The translations under genes were made by a program, and so were the position numbers. DNA of 64,000 nt, from the NCBI RefSeq assembly GCF_002886255.1, contig NZ_KZ614149.1, positions 1,302,001 to 1,366,000 of the forward strand, given 5' to 3'. Origin of the DNA: Alteribacillus bidgolensis. GTDB taxonomy: Bacteria; Bacillota; Bacilli; Bacillales; Marinococcaceae. Positions within the stretch are counted from its first letter, which is position 1, and the number at the start of each line of letters is the position of its first letter. The notes beneath the pieces were generated by a model, which was given only the letters and a program-made list of their open reading frames with translations, had not been told where the DNA came from and did no database searches. Shown here piece after piece: positions 36,207 through 45,658 of the stretch.

Positions 36207-37583
36207 CTAAGCATGCACAGCATGACCAACCGTGTTTAAAAGTCCTTCATGGATCGCTTCAGATAATGTAGGATGGGCTGCTATAAAATCCTCCATCAAA
36301 TCCACTGTTGTTTCCAAGTGTAAAAGGGTTGTTCCTTGTCCAATTAATTCCGTTGCATGAGGGCCGATTATCGATATTCCTACAATCTCGTTAAATTCCG
36401 TCTCTACGATTATTTTGACTTTACCTATTTGTTCCTTTGAAATAAGTGCTTTCCCATTAGCTGCAAGAGAGAACTCACCAGTTCGAATATTTCCGTATTT
36501 TAACCTTGCTTGTTCTTCTGTCATTCCAACACTGGCAATTTCAGGAGCTGTATAGATACATCTCGGAACAGCACGATAATTTGCTGTTGCATCTTCTCCA
36601 CAAGCATGTGTTGCAGCAATCGTTCCTTCGTGAAATGCGACATGGGCCAGCTGGATACCGCCAATAACATCACCACATGCGTATACATGGGGTAAGTTTG
36701 TCTGCATATGCTGATTAACCGTTATTCCTTGTTTGGAGACTTGTACACCTATATTTTCAAGGCCCAACCCTTCTATTCTCGCCTTTCTGCCAACCGACAC
36801 TAATAGATAATCTGCGCTCAGTTCGTGAATTTTGCCGTTGTATCCAACTACGGCGGTCTTATTCTCTTTTGTAATTTGTTGTAAGGATGCCGATGTATAG
36901 ACGGAAACATTGGAGTTCTCTAATTCTTGTTGAAGTATAGCAGCCACATCTTGATCTTCCCCTGGAAGAAGTTGATCGGCCATCTCTACCATTGTTACCT
37001 TGGTACCCATACGACTATATATGCTTGCAAATTCACAGCCTATCACACCTCCTCCCACAATCAATAAGGAAGAAGGAATCTCTCGTAGAGACATGGCTTG
37101 TCCACTGTGTAAGACCCAATCACCATCAAAAGGAGCAAATGGTAAACTAACAGGTTCTGAACCGGTTGATATAATGATTCGATCAGCCTCGATCACTTGT
37201 TCTTTCCCTTGATGCTCTACTGCTATGCTGTCTTCCGTTACAAATGATGCCTTTCCTTGTAATACTCGGATCTTATTTTTTTTCATCAAATAGCCAATTC
37301 CTTGTACAAGCTGATTAACAACCGCTTTCTTATGACTTAGAACATTGGTCCAATTAATGTTGATCTGCTCTAGTGGTACACTGATACCAAATTGCTCCGC
37401 TTTTTTTACTTTTTCAAACGTTTCAGCACTTTGTAATAGCGATTTTGTAGGCATACATCCCTCATTTAAGCAAGTACCCCCTAAATCTTTTTCTTCAATA
37501 AGAATAACTTCTTCTTCCTGCTGGGCGGCTATAATCGCCGCCACATAACCAGCAGGACCACCGCCAATGATTGCAATGGTCAT
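36207..37583 (-). CDS. acoL: Dihydrolipoamide dehydrogenase E3 of acetoin dehydrogenase
   Basis: A 458-residue FAD disulfide oxidoreductase. FAD motif GGGPAGYVAA, redox-active GGTCLNEGCMPTKS (C-x4-C), NAD motif IVGGGVIGCEFASIY, and the C-terminal HAHPTLSEA-like AAHPTLSEAIHEG with the catalytic His-Glu pair. It reoxidises the lipoamide of the E2 below using NAD. The ATG at 37583 has GAAGGTGA upstream; a GTG three codons earlier is possible. Fourth gene of acoABCL. Confidence 0.93.
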   Translation of the reverse strand: MTIAIIGGGPAGYVAAIIAAQQEEEVILIEEKDLGGTCLNEGCMPTKSLLQSAETFEKVKKAEQFGISVPLEQININWTNVLSHKKAVVNQLVQGIGYLMKKNKIRVLQGKASFVTEDSIAVEHQGKEQVIEADRIIISTGSEPVSLPFAPFDGDWVLHSGQAMSLREIPSSLLIVGGGVIGCEFASIYSRMGTKVTMVEMADQLLPGEDQDVAAILQQELENSNVSVYTSASLQQITKENKTAVVGYNGKIHELSADYLLVSVGRKARIEGLGLENIGVQVSKQGITVNQHMQTNLPHVYACGDVIGGIQLAHVAFHEGTIAATHACGEDATANYRAVPRCIYTAPEIASVGMTEEQARLKYGNIRTGEFSLAANGKALISKEQIGKVKIIVETEFNEIVGISIIGPHATELIGQGTTLLHLETTVDLMEDFIAAHPTLSEAIHEGLLNTVGHAVHA

Positions 37584-37599
37584 CGACTTCACCTTCTTT

Positions 37600-38838
37600 C
37601 TATAAAAGAATCGTAGTAGGTTCTTCCAAGTGCTCTTTTATGGTACGAAGGAATTCTGCTGCCGGTGCTCCGTCCAACACTCGGTGATCAAAAGTAAGAC
37701 TTAGAGGAATGATGGTTCTTCTTTGCAATTCGTCCCCAATAAACACAGGAATATCCTCCGTTGCACCAACTCCAAGAATGCCCGTTTCAGGTGAATTCAA
37801 TATAGGGGTGAAATGCCCTACTCCATAAGCTCCAAGATTTGTAATAGTAAAGGTGGAACCTTTCATTTTGTCACTACTTAATTCTCCCTGGCGTGCTTCT
37901 TTGGCAACAGATTTGATGTTCTTAGATAGCTCAATCAAAGGCATGTTTTCAGCATGAAGGATCACCGGCACTACCAGTCCATTATCCAAAGCGACCGCCA
38001 TGCCAAGATGAATGTGATCATAGACATGAATGTGATCATCAATCAGAGAACTGTTCATTTGCTTATGCTGCCTAAGAGAAAGTACTACAGCCCGAGCAAT
38101 GAAATCGGTTATAGAACATTTTGTTTCATATCTTTTTTGAGTCACCTCTGTCAATTGATTACGGAGGCTTATAAGATCGCTTACATCTGCTTTCATCGAT
38201 AGCGTCAACTGAGCACTATTTGATAAACTATCTTGCATTCGGTCCGCAATTACTTTTCTCATACCTGTGACGGGTATCTTCTGTTGTTGCTCTTTATCTG
38301 ATATTTCAGCATTTTCTGTTACCAGTTCTGTGGAAGGTTTATTTTCAATGGCTTTCTCTACATCTGCCTTTGTAACTCTTCCTTTGGGACCCGTACCCTG
38401 TAAATTTCTCACGTCAATTCCTGCCTGTTCAGCCATTTTTCGTGCCACAGGAGAAGCTTTAACTGGATGGTTATTTTGTTTTCTTTGTGAACGGATTGGA
38501 GATTCTTCTACTGGAGCAGCCGACTCTCCATTCTCTACTATTTCTTCTTTATTTACATTTAAATCCGTTGGTTCTTTCTTATCTCCCTTGACTTCTTCAT
38601 TTTTATTGCCAATATAGCATATCGCTGTTCCAGGAGGTACGCTTTGATCTTCTTGTACAATTATTTCTAGTAGGAACCCGTCTGCCGGAGATTCAACTTC
38701 CGTTTCTATTTTTTCAGAATTAATACTTGCGATCATTTCCCCTTTTGCAACAGGATCTCCATTTCTTTTATTCCATTGTGAGACGGTTCCTTCTTTCATC
38801 GCCATTCCTAATTTAGGCATTACAACTTCTTGAGCCAT
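37600..38838 (-). CDS. acoC: Acetoin dehydrogenase E2, dihydrolipoyl acetyltransferase
   Basis: A 412-residue three-domain acyltransferase: lipoyl domain (residues 1-75, lipoylated Lys in NSEKIETEVESPADG), Pro/Glu-rich linker, E3-binding domain (about 125-165, ASPVARKMAEQAGID), then the catalytic domain ending in the HRVLDG motif (TFDHRVLDGAPAAEF). It accepts the acetyl unit from E1 and transfers it to CoA. GGGAGA precedes the ATG. Sits 24 bp after acoB. Confidence 0.95.
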   Translation of the reverse strand: MAQEVVMPKLGMAMKEGTVSQWNKRNGDPVAKGEMIASINSEKIETEVESPADGFLLEIIVQEDQSVPPGTAICYIGNKNEEVKGDKKEPTDLNVNKEEIVENGESAAPVEESPIRSQRKQNNHPVKASPVARKMAEQAGIDVRNLQGTGPKGRVTKADVEKAIENKPSTELVTENAEISDKEQQQKIPVTGMRKVIADRMQDSLSNSAQLTLSMKADVSDLISLRNQLTEVTQKRYETKCSITDFIARAVVLSLRQHKQMNSSLIDDHIHVYDHIHLGMAVALDNGLVVPVILHAENMPLIELSKNIKSVAKEARQGELSSDKMKGSTFTITNLGAYGVGHFTPILNSPETGILGVGATEDIPVFIGDELQRRTIIPLSLTFDHRVLDGAPAAEFLRTIKEHLEEPTTILL

Positions 38839-38862
38839 ATTAAGAGTCTCCCTTCGATGTTT

Positions 38863-39897
38863 TTACACGCTAAGAAGCGAGTTTTCTCCAGTCAATTCTG
38901 TTACTGCTTTAATTACTTTTTCTGGAGATGGTAAATACAAATCTTCTAGTTTAGGAGAAAATGGTACCGGTGTATGGGGTGCCGTAATCTTTTTAATTGG
39001 CGCATCTAAAGAATCAAACGCTTTCTCTCCTACCATCGACGCTATATCCGTCGCTGCACTGCATCTTGGATTGGCTTCATCAATAACAATTAGTCGATTG
39101 GTTTTTTCCACAGAAGACAGGATAGTCTCTTCATCAAGTGGTGACAAACTTCTAGGATCGACAACTTCAACTTCTAATCCTTTTGCAGATAATTGGTCTG
39201 CTGCAGCTAAAGCGGTATGAACTTGTTTGCCAATTGCCACAATCGTAATATCTTCCCCTTCTCGCTTAATATCTGCTTTTCCTAATGGAATCGTGTAATA
39301 TCCTTCAGGCACCTCCCCTGAATTGTTGTACAGCGTCTTATCCTCAAAGAATATGACCGGGTCATCATCTTCGATCGATGCTAGTAATAATCCTTTTGCA
39401 TCGTAAGCCGTTGAGGGTACTACAACCTTTAATCCAGGTATGCTAGTAAACAGTCCATATAAACTCTGTGAATGTTGTGCTGCAGCTCGAAATCCAGCAC
39501 CATGAGTCGTTCGAATAGTTACAGGAACTTTTGCTTTTCCACCAAACATATAACGAAATTTTGCGCCTTGATTTAAAACCTGGTCCAAACAACATCCAAT
39601 AAAATCATTAAACATCAATTCTGCAATTGGCCGCAGACCTGTAACAGCAGCTCCCATAGAGGCACCAATATACCCAGCTTCTGAAATCGGTGTATCAAGG
39701 ACCCGTTCACGTCCGAATTGCTGAACTAACCCCTTTGTAACCCCTAGTACGCCACCCCATGCTTCATCATTTTGCAAATGATCCACTTCTGCTCCACCAG
39801 CCACATCTTCACCTAATAAAATGACATTTTCATCTTTTTCCATCGCTATTTTCAACGCTTCATTGATTGCACCGGAAACATTCAATTCTCTTGCCAT
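38863..39897 (-). CDS. acoB: Acetoin dehydrogenase E1 beta subunit
   Basis: A 344-residue transketolase-like Pyr/C-terminal domain protein with EDVAGGAEVDHLQNDEAWGG near the start, DTPISEAGYIGASMGAA and the VVPSTAYDAKGLLLASI segment. It forms the alpha2beta2 TPP enzyme that cleaves acetoin to hydroxyethyl-TPP and acetaldehyde. AGGAGG precedes the ATG. Second gene of the operon. Confidence 0.95.
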   Translation of the reverse strand: MARELNVSGAINEALKIAMEKDENVILLGEDVAGGAEVDHLQNDEAWGGVLGVTKGLVQQFGRERVLDTPISEAGYIGASMGAAVTGLRPIAELMFNDFIGCCLDQVLNQGAKFRYMFGGKAKVPVTIRTTHGAGFRAAAQHSQSLYGLFTSIPGLKVVVPSTAYDAKGLLLASIEDDDPVIFFEDKTLYNNSGEVPEGYYTIPLGKADIKREGEDITIVAIGKQVHTALAAADQLSAKGLEVEVVDPRSLSPLDEETILSSVEKTNRLIVIDEANPRCSAATDIASMVGEKAFDSLDAPIKKITAPHTPVPFSPKLEDLYLPSPEKVIKAVTELTGENSLLSV

Positions 39898-39917
39898 GTT
39901 ATTGGCCTCCTTTAGTT

Positions 39918-40910
39918 TTAATAAGATACATAGACATTTGTTAACAGTTCTGATGCTTCAGGATCCAAGCTATCTTTGGCGTTATCTATGGACTTTTTAA
40001 TGGCTGCTTCTACAGAGGTTTCAATATCTTTTAATTCTTCTTTTGTTGCTAGTTTCTCTTCTAATACATAATTTCTAAACTGATCAATAACATCGCGTTT
40101 TTTCATGTGTTCCTTTTTCTCCTCTGCCGATTTATAAGTTTGAGCATCGCCTTCAAAGTGTCCGTAGTTTCGATAAGTAACACATTCAATTAATGTTGGA
40201 CCCTCTCCCCGCCGAGCTCTATTCACTGCTTCTTCGGCAGCTTGATAGACAGCAACAGTATCTTTTCCATCTACACTAATCCCCGGAATGTTATAAGCGG
40301 CTGCACGGTCGGCAATGGAATTACAACTCGAAGCATAAGAAAACGTTGTCGCTTCACCGTATCCATTATTTTCAGCAACAAAAATAACCGGTAAATTCCA
40401 AATGGCAGCTAAATTAATTCCTTCATGAAAAGTTCCTTCATTATTAGCACCATCACCAAAAAAGCAAACGCTTACAGAATTGGTCTTCTTATATTTAGCT
40501 GTCAATGCAGAACCACAAGCAAGTGGAAATCCTCCGCCTACAATTCCGTTTGCTCCTAACATACCTTTATCTAAATCAGCGATATGCATAGAGCCACCTT
40601 TTCCTTTGCACAATCCAGAAACTTTTCCAAATAATTCGGCCATCATTCCATCGAGATCACAACCTTTGGCAATACAATGACCATGACCCCTATGGGTACT
40701 CGTTATGCTATCGTTGTCATCAAGGTGAGCACAAAGCCCAACCGCTACAGCCTCCTCACCTGCATATAAATGAACAAAACCCGGAAGGCTACCTTGAGCA
40801 AAAATATCATGCACAGCATCCTCAAATTTCCGAATCTCCAACATTTTTTGGTACATCCAACTCGCTTTTTCTGAAGTAAATAATTTTTCTTTCTCCTGAG
40901 TTGTTTTCAT
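39918..40910 (-). CDS. acoA: Acetoin dehydrogenase E1 alpha subunit
   Basis: A 330-residue TPP-binding E1 subunit. The TPP/Mg motif begins FFGDGANNEGTFHEG and ends VFVAENN-type sequence; HRGHGHCIAKG is characteristic of acetoin (TPP-dependent) dehydrogenases. The ATG at 40910 has AAAGGAGG; an upstream extension to 41000 would overlap the promoter and is rejected. Its -24/-12 promoter lies 43 bases upstream. First gene of acoABCL plus reductase and aldehyde dehydrogenase. Confidence 0.95.
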   Translation of the reverse strand: MKTTQEKEKLFTSEKASWMYQKMLEIRKFEDAVHDIFAQGSLPGFVHLYAGEEAVAVGLCAHLDDNDSITSTHRGHGHCIAKGCDLDGMMAELFGKVSGLCKGKGGSMHIADLDKGMLGANGIVGGGFPLACGSALTAKYKKTNSVSVCFFGDGANNEGTFHEGINLAAIWNLPVIFVAENNGYGEATTFSYASSCNSIADRAAAYNIPGISVDGKDTVAVYQAAEEAVNRARRGEGPTLIECVTYRNYGHFEGDAQTYKSAEEKKEHMKKRDVIDQFRNYVLEEKLATKEELKDIETSVEAAIKKSIDNAKDSLDPEASELLTNVYVSY

Positions 40911-40950
40911 CTTGATAAGCCTCCTTTGATTATTAATACACTTATTTACT

Positions 40951-40968
40951 ATGCAATTGCCGTGCCAA
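40951..40968 (-). promoter_or_regulatory. Sigma-54 (-24/-12) promoter of acoA
   Basis: On the minus strand TTGGCACGGCAATTGCAT: GG at -24 and GC at -12 with the required 10 bases between, essentially the full consensus TTGGCACGNNNNTTGCW. It lies 43 bases before the acoA start and fits activation by AcoR. Confidence 0.95.
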
Positions 40969-41022
40969 TTTAAAAATGCTTTAAAACAAGGATGTTTCAA
41001 TTATTTCATTTTGCTATATTGT

Positions 41023-41050
41023 ACAAATTTAGACACTATTCTAAATTTGT
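41023..41050. promoter_or_regulatory. Probable AcoR upstream activator site
   Basis: Inverted repeat ACAAATTTAGA / TCTAAATTTGT with a six-base spacer, followed by another half-site-like CTAAGTTTGT. It is about 60 bp upstream of the -24 element, the usual place for an enhancer-binding protein. Assignment to AcoR is inference. Confidence 0.7.
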
Positions 41051-41075
41051 CTAAGTTTGTCCAATTCTAGTGAAA

Positions 41076-41106
41076 CAAAAAAAGAGCACTTAAATTGCGC
41101 TCTTAT
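41076..41106 (-). terminator. Terminator of the second ger operon
   Basis: Minus-strand stem AAGAGC / GCTCTT followed by TTTTTTT, 47 bases after the gerB-like stop; it separates the ger operon from the aco promoter. Confidence 0.85.
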
Positions 41107-41152
41107 CATAAACATTTATTTATTGAAGTTGGATATCATAGGTGAAAACCGC

Positions 41153-42262
41153 TCATTTTAATCTGAAAACTTCTTTTTTCGAAATTCTTTTTCGAACGAT
41201 GACAATAAGTAGTAATAACCCCGGTATTAATGTAGAAATAAATGTACCATAGAAAGGATAAATTGTTCTTAAAAAATGATTCATTTCTTGAAGGTTAGGA
41301 GTGACCCATACGGCCCCCGCTATAGTAAGCAGTCCAAATGGAAAGACAAGCGGTCGGTAGTCGGATAAATTCAACCATTGGACAGTTCCAATTACAAGCG
41401 CGTAATAAAAAAATGATAATTTTATAAAAATCCCTGCTACCCAAATAGCCATTACAGCAGCTTCAAGATTTTGAACAAAATCAGCAATACTAATCACTTT
41501 GGTCGCAGTGATCAAAGGATAAGTAAAGTTGGCTGTCTTTTCTCCAAAAATGAAAAGTAGGGTTATATTAGTGGAAACTAAAGTAAACGTAATAAAAAAA
41601 ACTGAAAGCATGCTATATTTCAATGCTCTTTTTTGATCAGTTATTAAAGGTAGAAGAAATGAAATTAAAAATAATTGGCTAAACCATACTTGTGGTAAGG
41701 CTGCACCTTTGGTTGGAGGTAATAAACCGTTCTCCATAACTGGAAACATTTTTTGTGGATCTAAGTTTTGTATAAGTAAAACAATAATTAGCAAAAATAA
41801 AAAAACATAAATAGGGATAAAAATGCTTGTAACCCTGCCTATCACTTCCACGCCTCCGTATATGTTAAAAGCACAAAGGACAACAAGGCTTCCCATAACT
41901 ACGATTAAAGGTGTATTTTCCAAAAAGGCACTCATAATTAGCTCCCCATAATCCCGAATGATAAGGATATCTGAATGGAAAATCAAAAATAAAAGAAAAA
42001 AACCAATTATTTTTCCCGGGACTTTACCAATAATGTAAGTACTATATTGAATAATGGATTCATTTGGATAAATTTTATGTAAATTATACATGATAAGTAC
42101 GGTTACAAATCCGATGACTGAACCAATTATCGGAGAAATCCACATATCACGCCCTGCCAATATAGTAGTCATACCTGGTGCGGTCAAAATAGCAGTAGCT
42201 ATTACTTCTATATATAGTAGAAGGGCCATCTGAAATGCTGAAATTTTCCCTTTCTCAACCAT
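41153..42262 (-). CDS. Spore germinant receptor subunit B (second operon)
   Basis: A 369-residue, ten-helix endospore germination permease, paralogue of the protein at 7610 (shared FQMALLLYIE-like start, IIQYSTYIIG, LFIFGEKTANFTYP). It is the presumed ligand-binding subunit. GAGGTGAAG precedes the ATG. Last gene of an A-C-D-B operon, so the B gene is moved behind C and D compared with the first operon. Confidence 0.94.
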   Translation of the reverse strand: MVEKGKISAFQMALLLYIEVIATAILTAPGMTTILAGRDMWISPIIGSVIGFVTVLIMYNLHKIYPNESIIQYSTYIIGKVPGKIIGFFLLFLIFHSDILIIRDYGELIMSAFLENTPLIVVMGSLVVLCAFNIYGGVEVIGRVTSIFIPIYVFLFLLIIVLLIQNLDPQKMFPVMENGLLPPTKGAALPQVWFSQLFLISFLLPLITDQKRALKYSMLSVFFITFTLVSTNITLLFIFGEKTANFTYPLITATKVISIADFVQNLEAAVMAIWVAGIFIKLSFFYYALVIGTVQWLNLSDYRPLVFPFGLLTIAGAVWVTPNLQEMNHFLRTIYPFYGTFISTLIPGLLLLIVIVRKRISKKEVFRLK

Positions 42263-42310
42263 CGTTTCTTCACCTCATTTAAGAAGAAGTTCTCTTCAAC
42301 TTTTACTTGA

Positions 42311-42532
42311 TTATTTATCAAGTAATTTACCCAGAGGCCTAAAAAGTATTTCAATTAAAATATTTGGACCTGGAATAGTCGAATAGAAAACAAGCACAAC
42401 AGAGAGAAGCCAACCGCTTACTGTTATAAGTACAAATACCATTTTTTCCTTTTTCTGATTCATTCTCGGCCATTCAAATAGAGTAATTAGGGCAGAAACA
42501 AGTGTAATAACTAATACCGCACCTATATTCAT
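42311..42532 (-). CDS. Small two-helix ger operon protein (D subunit, second operon)
   Basis: A 73-residue protein with two membrane helices, EWPR after helix 1 and IPGP after helix 2, like the 74-residue protein at 10015. The ATG at 42532 has AGAGGTG upstream and lies 13 bp after the gerC-like stop; an upstream extension inside gerC is not likely. Confidence 0.85.
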   Translation of the reverse strand: MNIGAVLVITLVSALITLFEWPRMNQKKEKMVFVLITVSGWLLSVVLVFYSTIPGPNILIEILFRPLGKLLDK

Positions 42533-42545
42533 TTTTCTTACACCT

Positions 42546-43730
42546 CTATTCTTTGTAATTTTCAGTAGACATTCCTGGCCTTCGTATATATGTCTTGATG
42601 TCAATTTCTACTTCTAGTTCCGGATACAACAGTTCATCCCACTGATTTTTCACTTTAGACCATTCATCAGGATATTTTTGATGAAACTCTTCCGCGAAAC
42701 CAAAGACATCAGCCCTCATTTTTTTCTGGACTTGTTCAAGTGTTAATCGAATGCGTTTATCAATATTGTTTGATATTTGTTCCTCAAGACTTTTTGCTAC
42801 TTTGTGATCAATAAGATTTAATGTTGTTTGGTTATCGACGACTTCCTCTTCTGTGACTATTTTAACAATCATCTTCCATTTACCATCCTCTATAACCGGT
42901 TTCAGTTCAGAATCGTAGCGAATTAAATTAAATGAAATCAAATCATCAGCATTCTGAGGCTTAATTGTTACAGAAGAAGATTTTATTTCATCTCTTAGCC
43001 ACATGACTCCTTGGGTTATTTCATTATTGATAAACCCCGTCAATTTATTGTTTTTTAAAACAGCCGCCCCACTTAGGTGTATGCCTAATGTTCGGTCTGG
43101 TTCTTTACTTACCTTAATAGATGGTACTGCAACAGATTTAGACTCAGTCCCTAACATTACTAATAACTCTCTTAACGTTACATTCAAACCGAATTCGAGT
43201 CTTGCTAGCTCCCTAGGTACCTCCATTGACATTTGTTCTAAACCTGGAGTTAAATCAAGAACATCAATTGCTTTACCTTCATGTACAAAAATATATGACC
43301 TGATTCGCTGACTCGGATGACGTGCAAAGAAATCGATATATTTACCAATACCTTCTTTTGCCAGTTTTTCACCGAAAATAATCATTTGATTTTGTCCCCA
43401 GAAGATATATCGAGGTACTTTTTCTTGAAGCTTAGTCATCGCCTGATAAATCGTTGTACCTGTTGCTTTTTTAATAGTTGTAGTCTTTCCTTCCCCACCT
43501 GATCCTTGTTGACCTCCCCCCATAGACTTAGGGACCACCATTTGAATAGAAAGCTCTATTTTATTATCATCTGTTTTATCAATAGCTGTTGCCAAAACAA
43601 GTGCTAAATCATTGACTTCTTGCCGGTCCCAACAACCTGAAAGAAAGAGCGCGCATAGACATAGATAAAAAGGTAGTGTGGTTTTTACTATCTTTATAAA
43701 CAAATTGCATACCCACCTCCGTCTATCCAC
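42546..43730 (-). CDS. Spore germinant receptor lipoprotein subunit C (second operon)
   Basis: A 394-residue Spore_GerAC lipoprotein with lipobox LSGC (about residues 30-33), then WDRQEVNDLALVLATAIDKT, a Gly-rich GGGQQGSGGEGK insertion, and the C-terminal ADVFGFAEEFHQKYPDEW. The first start (43730) gives a long N-terminus before the signal; a start nearer the hydrophobic stretch (for example a TTG about nine codons in) is possible. Function as for the first copy. Confidence 0.93.
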   Translation of the reverse strand: MDRRRWVCNLFIKIVKTTLPFYLCLCALFLSGCWDRQEVNDLALVLATAIDKTDDNKIELSIQMVVPKSMGGGQQGSGGEGKTTTIKKATGTTIYQAMTKLQEKVPRYIFWGQNQMIIFGEKLAKEGIGKYIDFFARHPSQRIRSYIFVHEGKAIDVLDLTPGLEQMSMEVPRELARLEFGLNVTLRELLVMLGTESKSVAVPSIKVSKEPDRTLGIHLSGAAVLKNNKLTGFINNEITQGVMWLRDEIKSSSVTIKPQNADDLISFNLIRYDSELKPVIEDGKWKMIVKIVTEEEVVDNQTTLNLIDHKVAKSLEEQISNNIDKRIRLTLEQVQKKMRADVFGFAEEFHQKYPDEWSKVKNQWDELLYPELEVEIDIKTYIRRPGMSTENYKE

Positions 43731-43865
43731 TCTTTTATTTTCTCACTCTAATTTGAATGAAAGTTCTAAACTATATTGACTCAGTGACTTTTAAACATTT
43801 TTTTACTAATAAAATATTTAATGTAGGCTAGTGACTTTTTCATTATCAAGAACGTAGTTAAATTG

Positions 43866-45428
43866 CTATTCGCCGCCTTTTTTCGGATCGGGCTTTTGTC
43901 CTGGAGATTGGCGGTACTTATTATAGCCTCCAGTTAAACGGGGTCTTGTATTTAACTTCCACCAAGGAGCCCTTACAAGTACGTCTTTCAGCTCTCTGAA
44001 TTTCATTGGAGCTAGCGGACTAAGGTAAGGAACTCCAAAAGATCGTAGAGTAGATAAGTGAATAATAATTGCAATTACTCCAAGCATAATTCCAAGCAGT
44101 CCTAACGTTCCAGCAAGAAAAATCATAGGAAATCGAAGCATTCTTATAGCGATTGCAACTGGGTATCGTGGAATAGTAAAAGAGGCTATTCCAGTAATTG
44201 CAACCACTATAACCATAGGTGCAGAGACAATTCCTGCGGCAACAGCTGCCTCACCGATAACAAGAGCCCCTACAATACTAACAGCTGCCCCAACTTGCTT
44301 TGGCAGCCTTAATCCAGCTTCGCGCAATGCTTCAAATGTAATTTCCATAATCAAAGCCTCGATAAGAGCGGGAAAAGGAACTTGCTCACGTGAGGCAGCC
44401 ATGCTTATCAATAGTGTTGTTGGGACCATTTCTTGATGGAAAGTAATTACCGCTACATACAAAGAGGGCAATAAAAGGGAGATCAAAAGGAAAAAATGCC
44501 GAAGCCAACGTATAGCAGTACCAATAAGAAATCTCGAATAATAGTCTTCGTTTGATTGCAGTAAGGAATAAAGTGTCGTAGGTGCCACTAACGCAAAAGG
44601 AGTTCCATCAACAAGTATTACCAAACGTCCTTCGAGAAGACTTGAGGTGGCTACGTCAGGTCGTTCTGTTGATAAAAGCTGTGGAAAAGGAGAAAATGGA
44701 GCATCTTCTATAAATTCTTCAACCATCCCACTTTCCCACACTCCGTCAATATCAATGCGACTTAACCTATTTTTGGCTTCCTTAATTAAGGTTTCGTTTA
44801 CAATACCTTCTATATATGAAATAACAACCTTCGTATTGGTATAGCTACCTAACTCCATAGGCACTACCTTTAAGTTGGGACTTCTGATCTTCTTTCTAAG
44901 CAAAGAGGTATTAACTAATAAACTCTCGACAAACGCATCACGTGGCCCTCGAACCACTGATTCAGCAGAAGATTCTTCAACAGACCGTTGTTCTGATTTT
45001 GACAAGCCTAATGACAAACCATTTTTTTGCTTATCGATCAATACTACTGAATTCCCTATCGATATCTCGTGTACAAAATCATTAAATGTTTTTACCTTCT
45101 TTACATTAGAAACTGAAATTTTATTTTCGATTAAAGTTTGCATTTCAACAAATTCTGCTCCGCACTCCTGCATTAGAGGAGAAAGAACGTTATCGTCAAT
45201 TTCTTCGATGTTAACCAACCCTTCTATATAAATAAGAGTGGCTCGTTTTTTATTACCTATTTTAAAAGCACGAAAGATGACATCTGAACAATCGGAATAA
45301 ATTAATCGTAATTTTTTTAAATTATTATCCAAGTCTTCAGAAAGGAATTCTTTTTCCTGTAAGAAATTGGTCGTTGTTTCCACTTTTTGGTTTTTTTGTG
45401 ACTTCACCTTTCGCCGTTTACGGATCAC
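43866..45428 (-). CDS. Spore germinant receptor subunit A (second operon)
   Basis: A 520-residue GerA family protein: basic N-terminus, soluble domain (about 40-270), about five membrane helices, signature FEALREAGLRLPKQVG and tail TGGYNKYRQSPGQKPDP. Very similar in pattern to the first A subunit, so the two operons arose by duplication or separate acquisition of related receptors. First gene of its operon. Confidence 0.95.
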   Translation of the reverse strand: MIRKRRKVKSQKNQKVETTTNFLQEKEFLSEDLDNNLKKLRLIYSDCSDVIFRAFKIGNKKRATLIYIEGLVNIEEIDDNVLSPLMQECGAEFVEMQTLIENKISVSNVKKVKTFNDFVHEISIGNSVVLIDKQKNGLSLGLSKSEQRSVEESSAESVVRGPRDAFVESLLVNTSLLRKKIRSPNLKVVPMELGSYTNTKVVISYIEGIVNETLIKEAKNRLSRIDIDGVWESGMVEEFIEDAPFSPFPQLLSTERPDVATSSLLEGRLVILVDGTPFALVAPTTLYSLLQSNEDYYSRFLIGTAIRWLRHFFLLISLLLPSLYVAVITFHQEMVPTTLLISMAASREQVPFPALIEALIMEITFEALREAGLRLPKQVGAAVSIVGALVIGEAAVAAGIVSAPMVIVVAITGIASFTIPRYPVAIAIRMLRFPMIFLAGTLGLLGIMLGVIAIIIHLSTLRSFGVPYLSPLAPMKFRELKDVLVRAPWWKLNTRPRLTGGYNKYRQSPGQKPDPKKGGE

Positions 45429-45658
45429 AGTAAATCATTCCTACCTAAAATATTTATATAAATAGACCACTCATATTATTGTCGTAACAAGAATATATTA
45501 TTAATTAAAAACCCAATATTTGAAATTGCTGATTATGATTCTAAAAAACAAAAGGTCGAAAGATTTGTAATGACTCTCCGTTCCCTAGCTATTATGCAAA
45601 AAAAAAGCAGGTTTACCATAAGAGTGATAAACCTACTACAAACTATAACTATATTATT

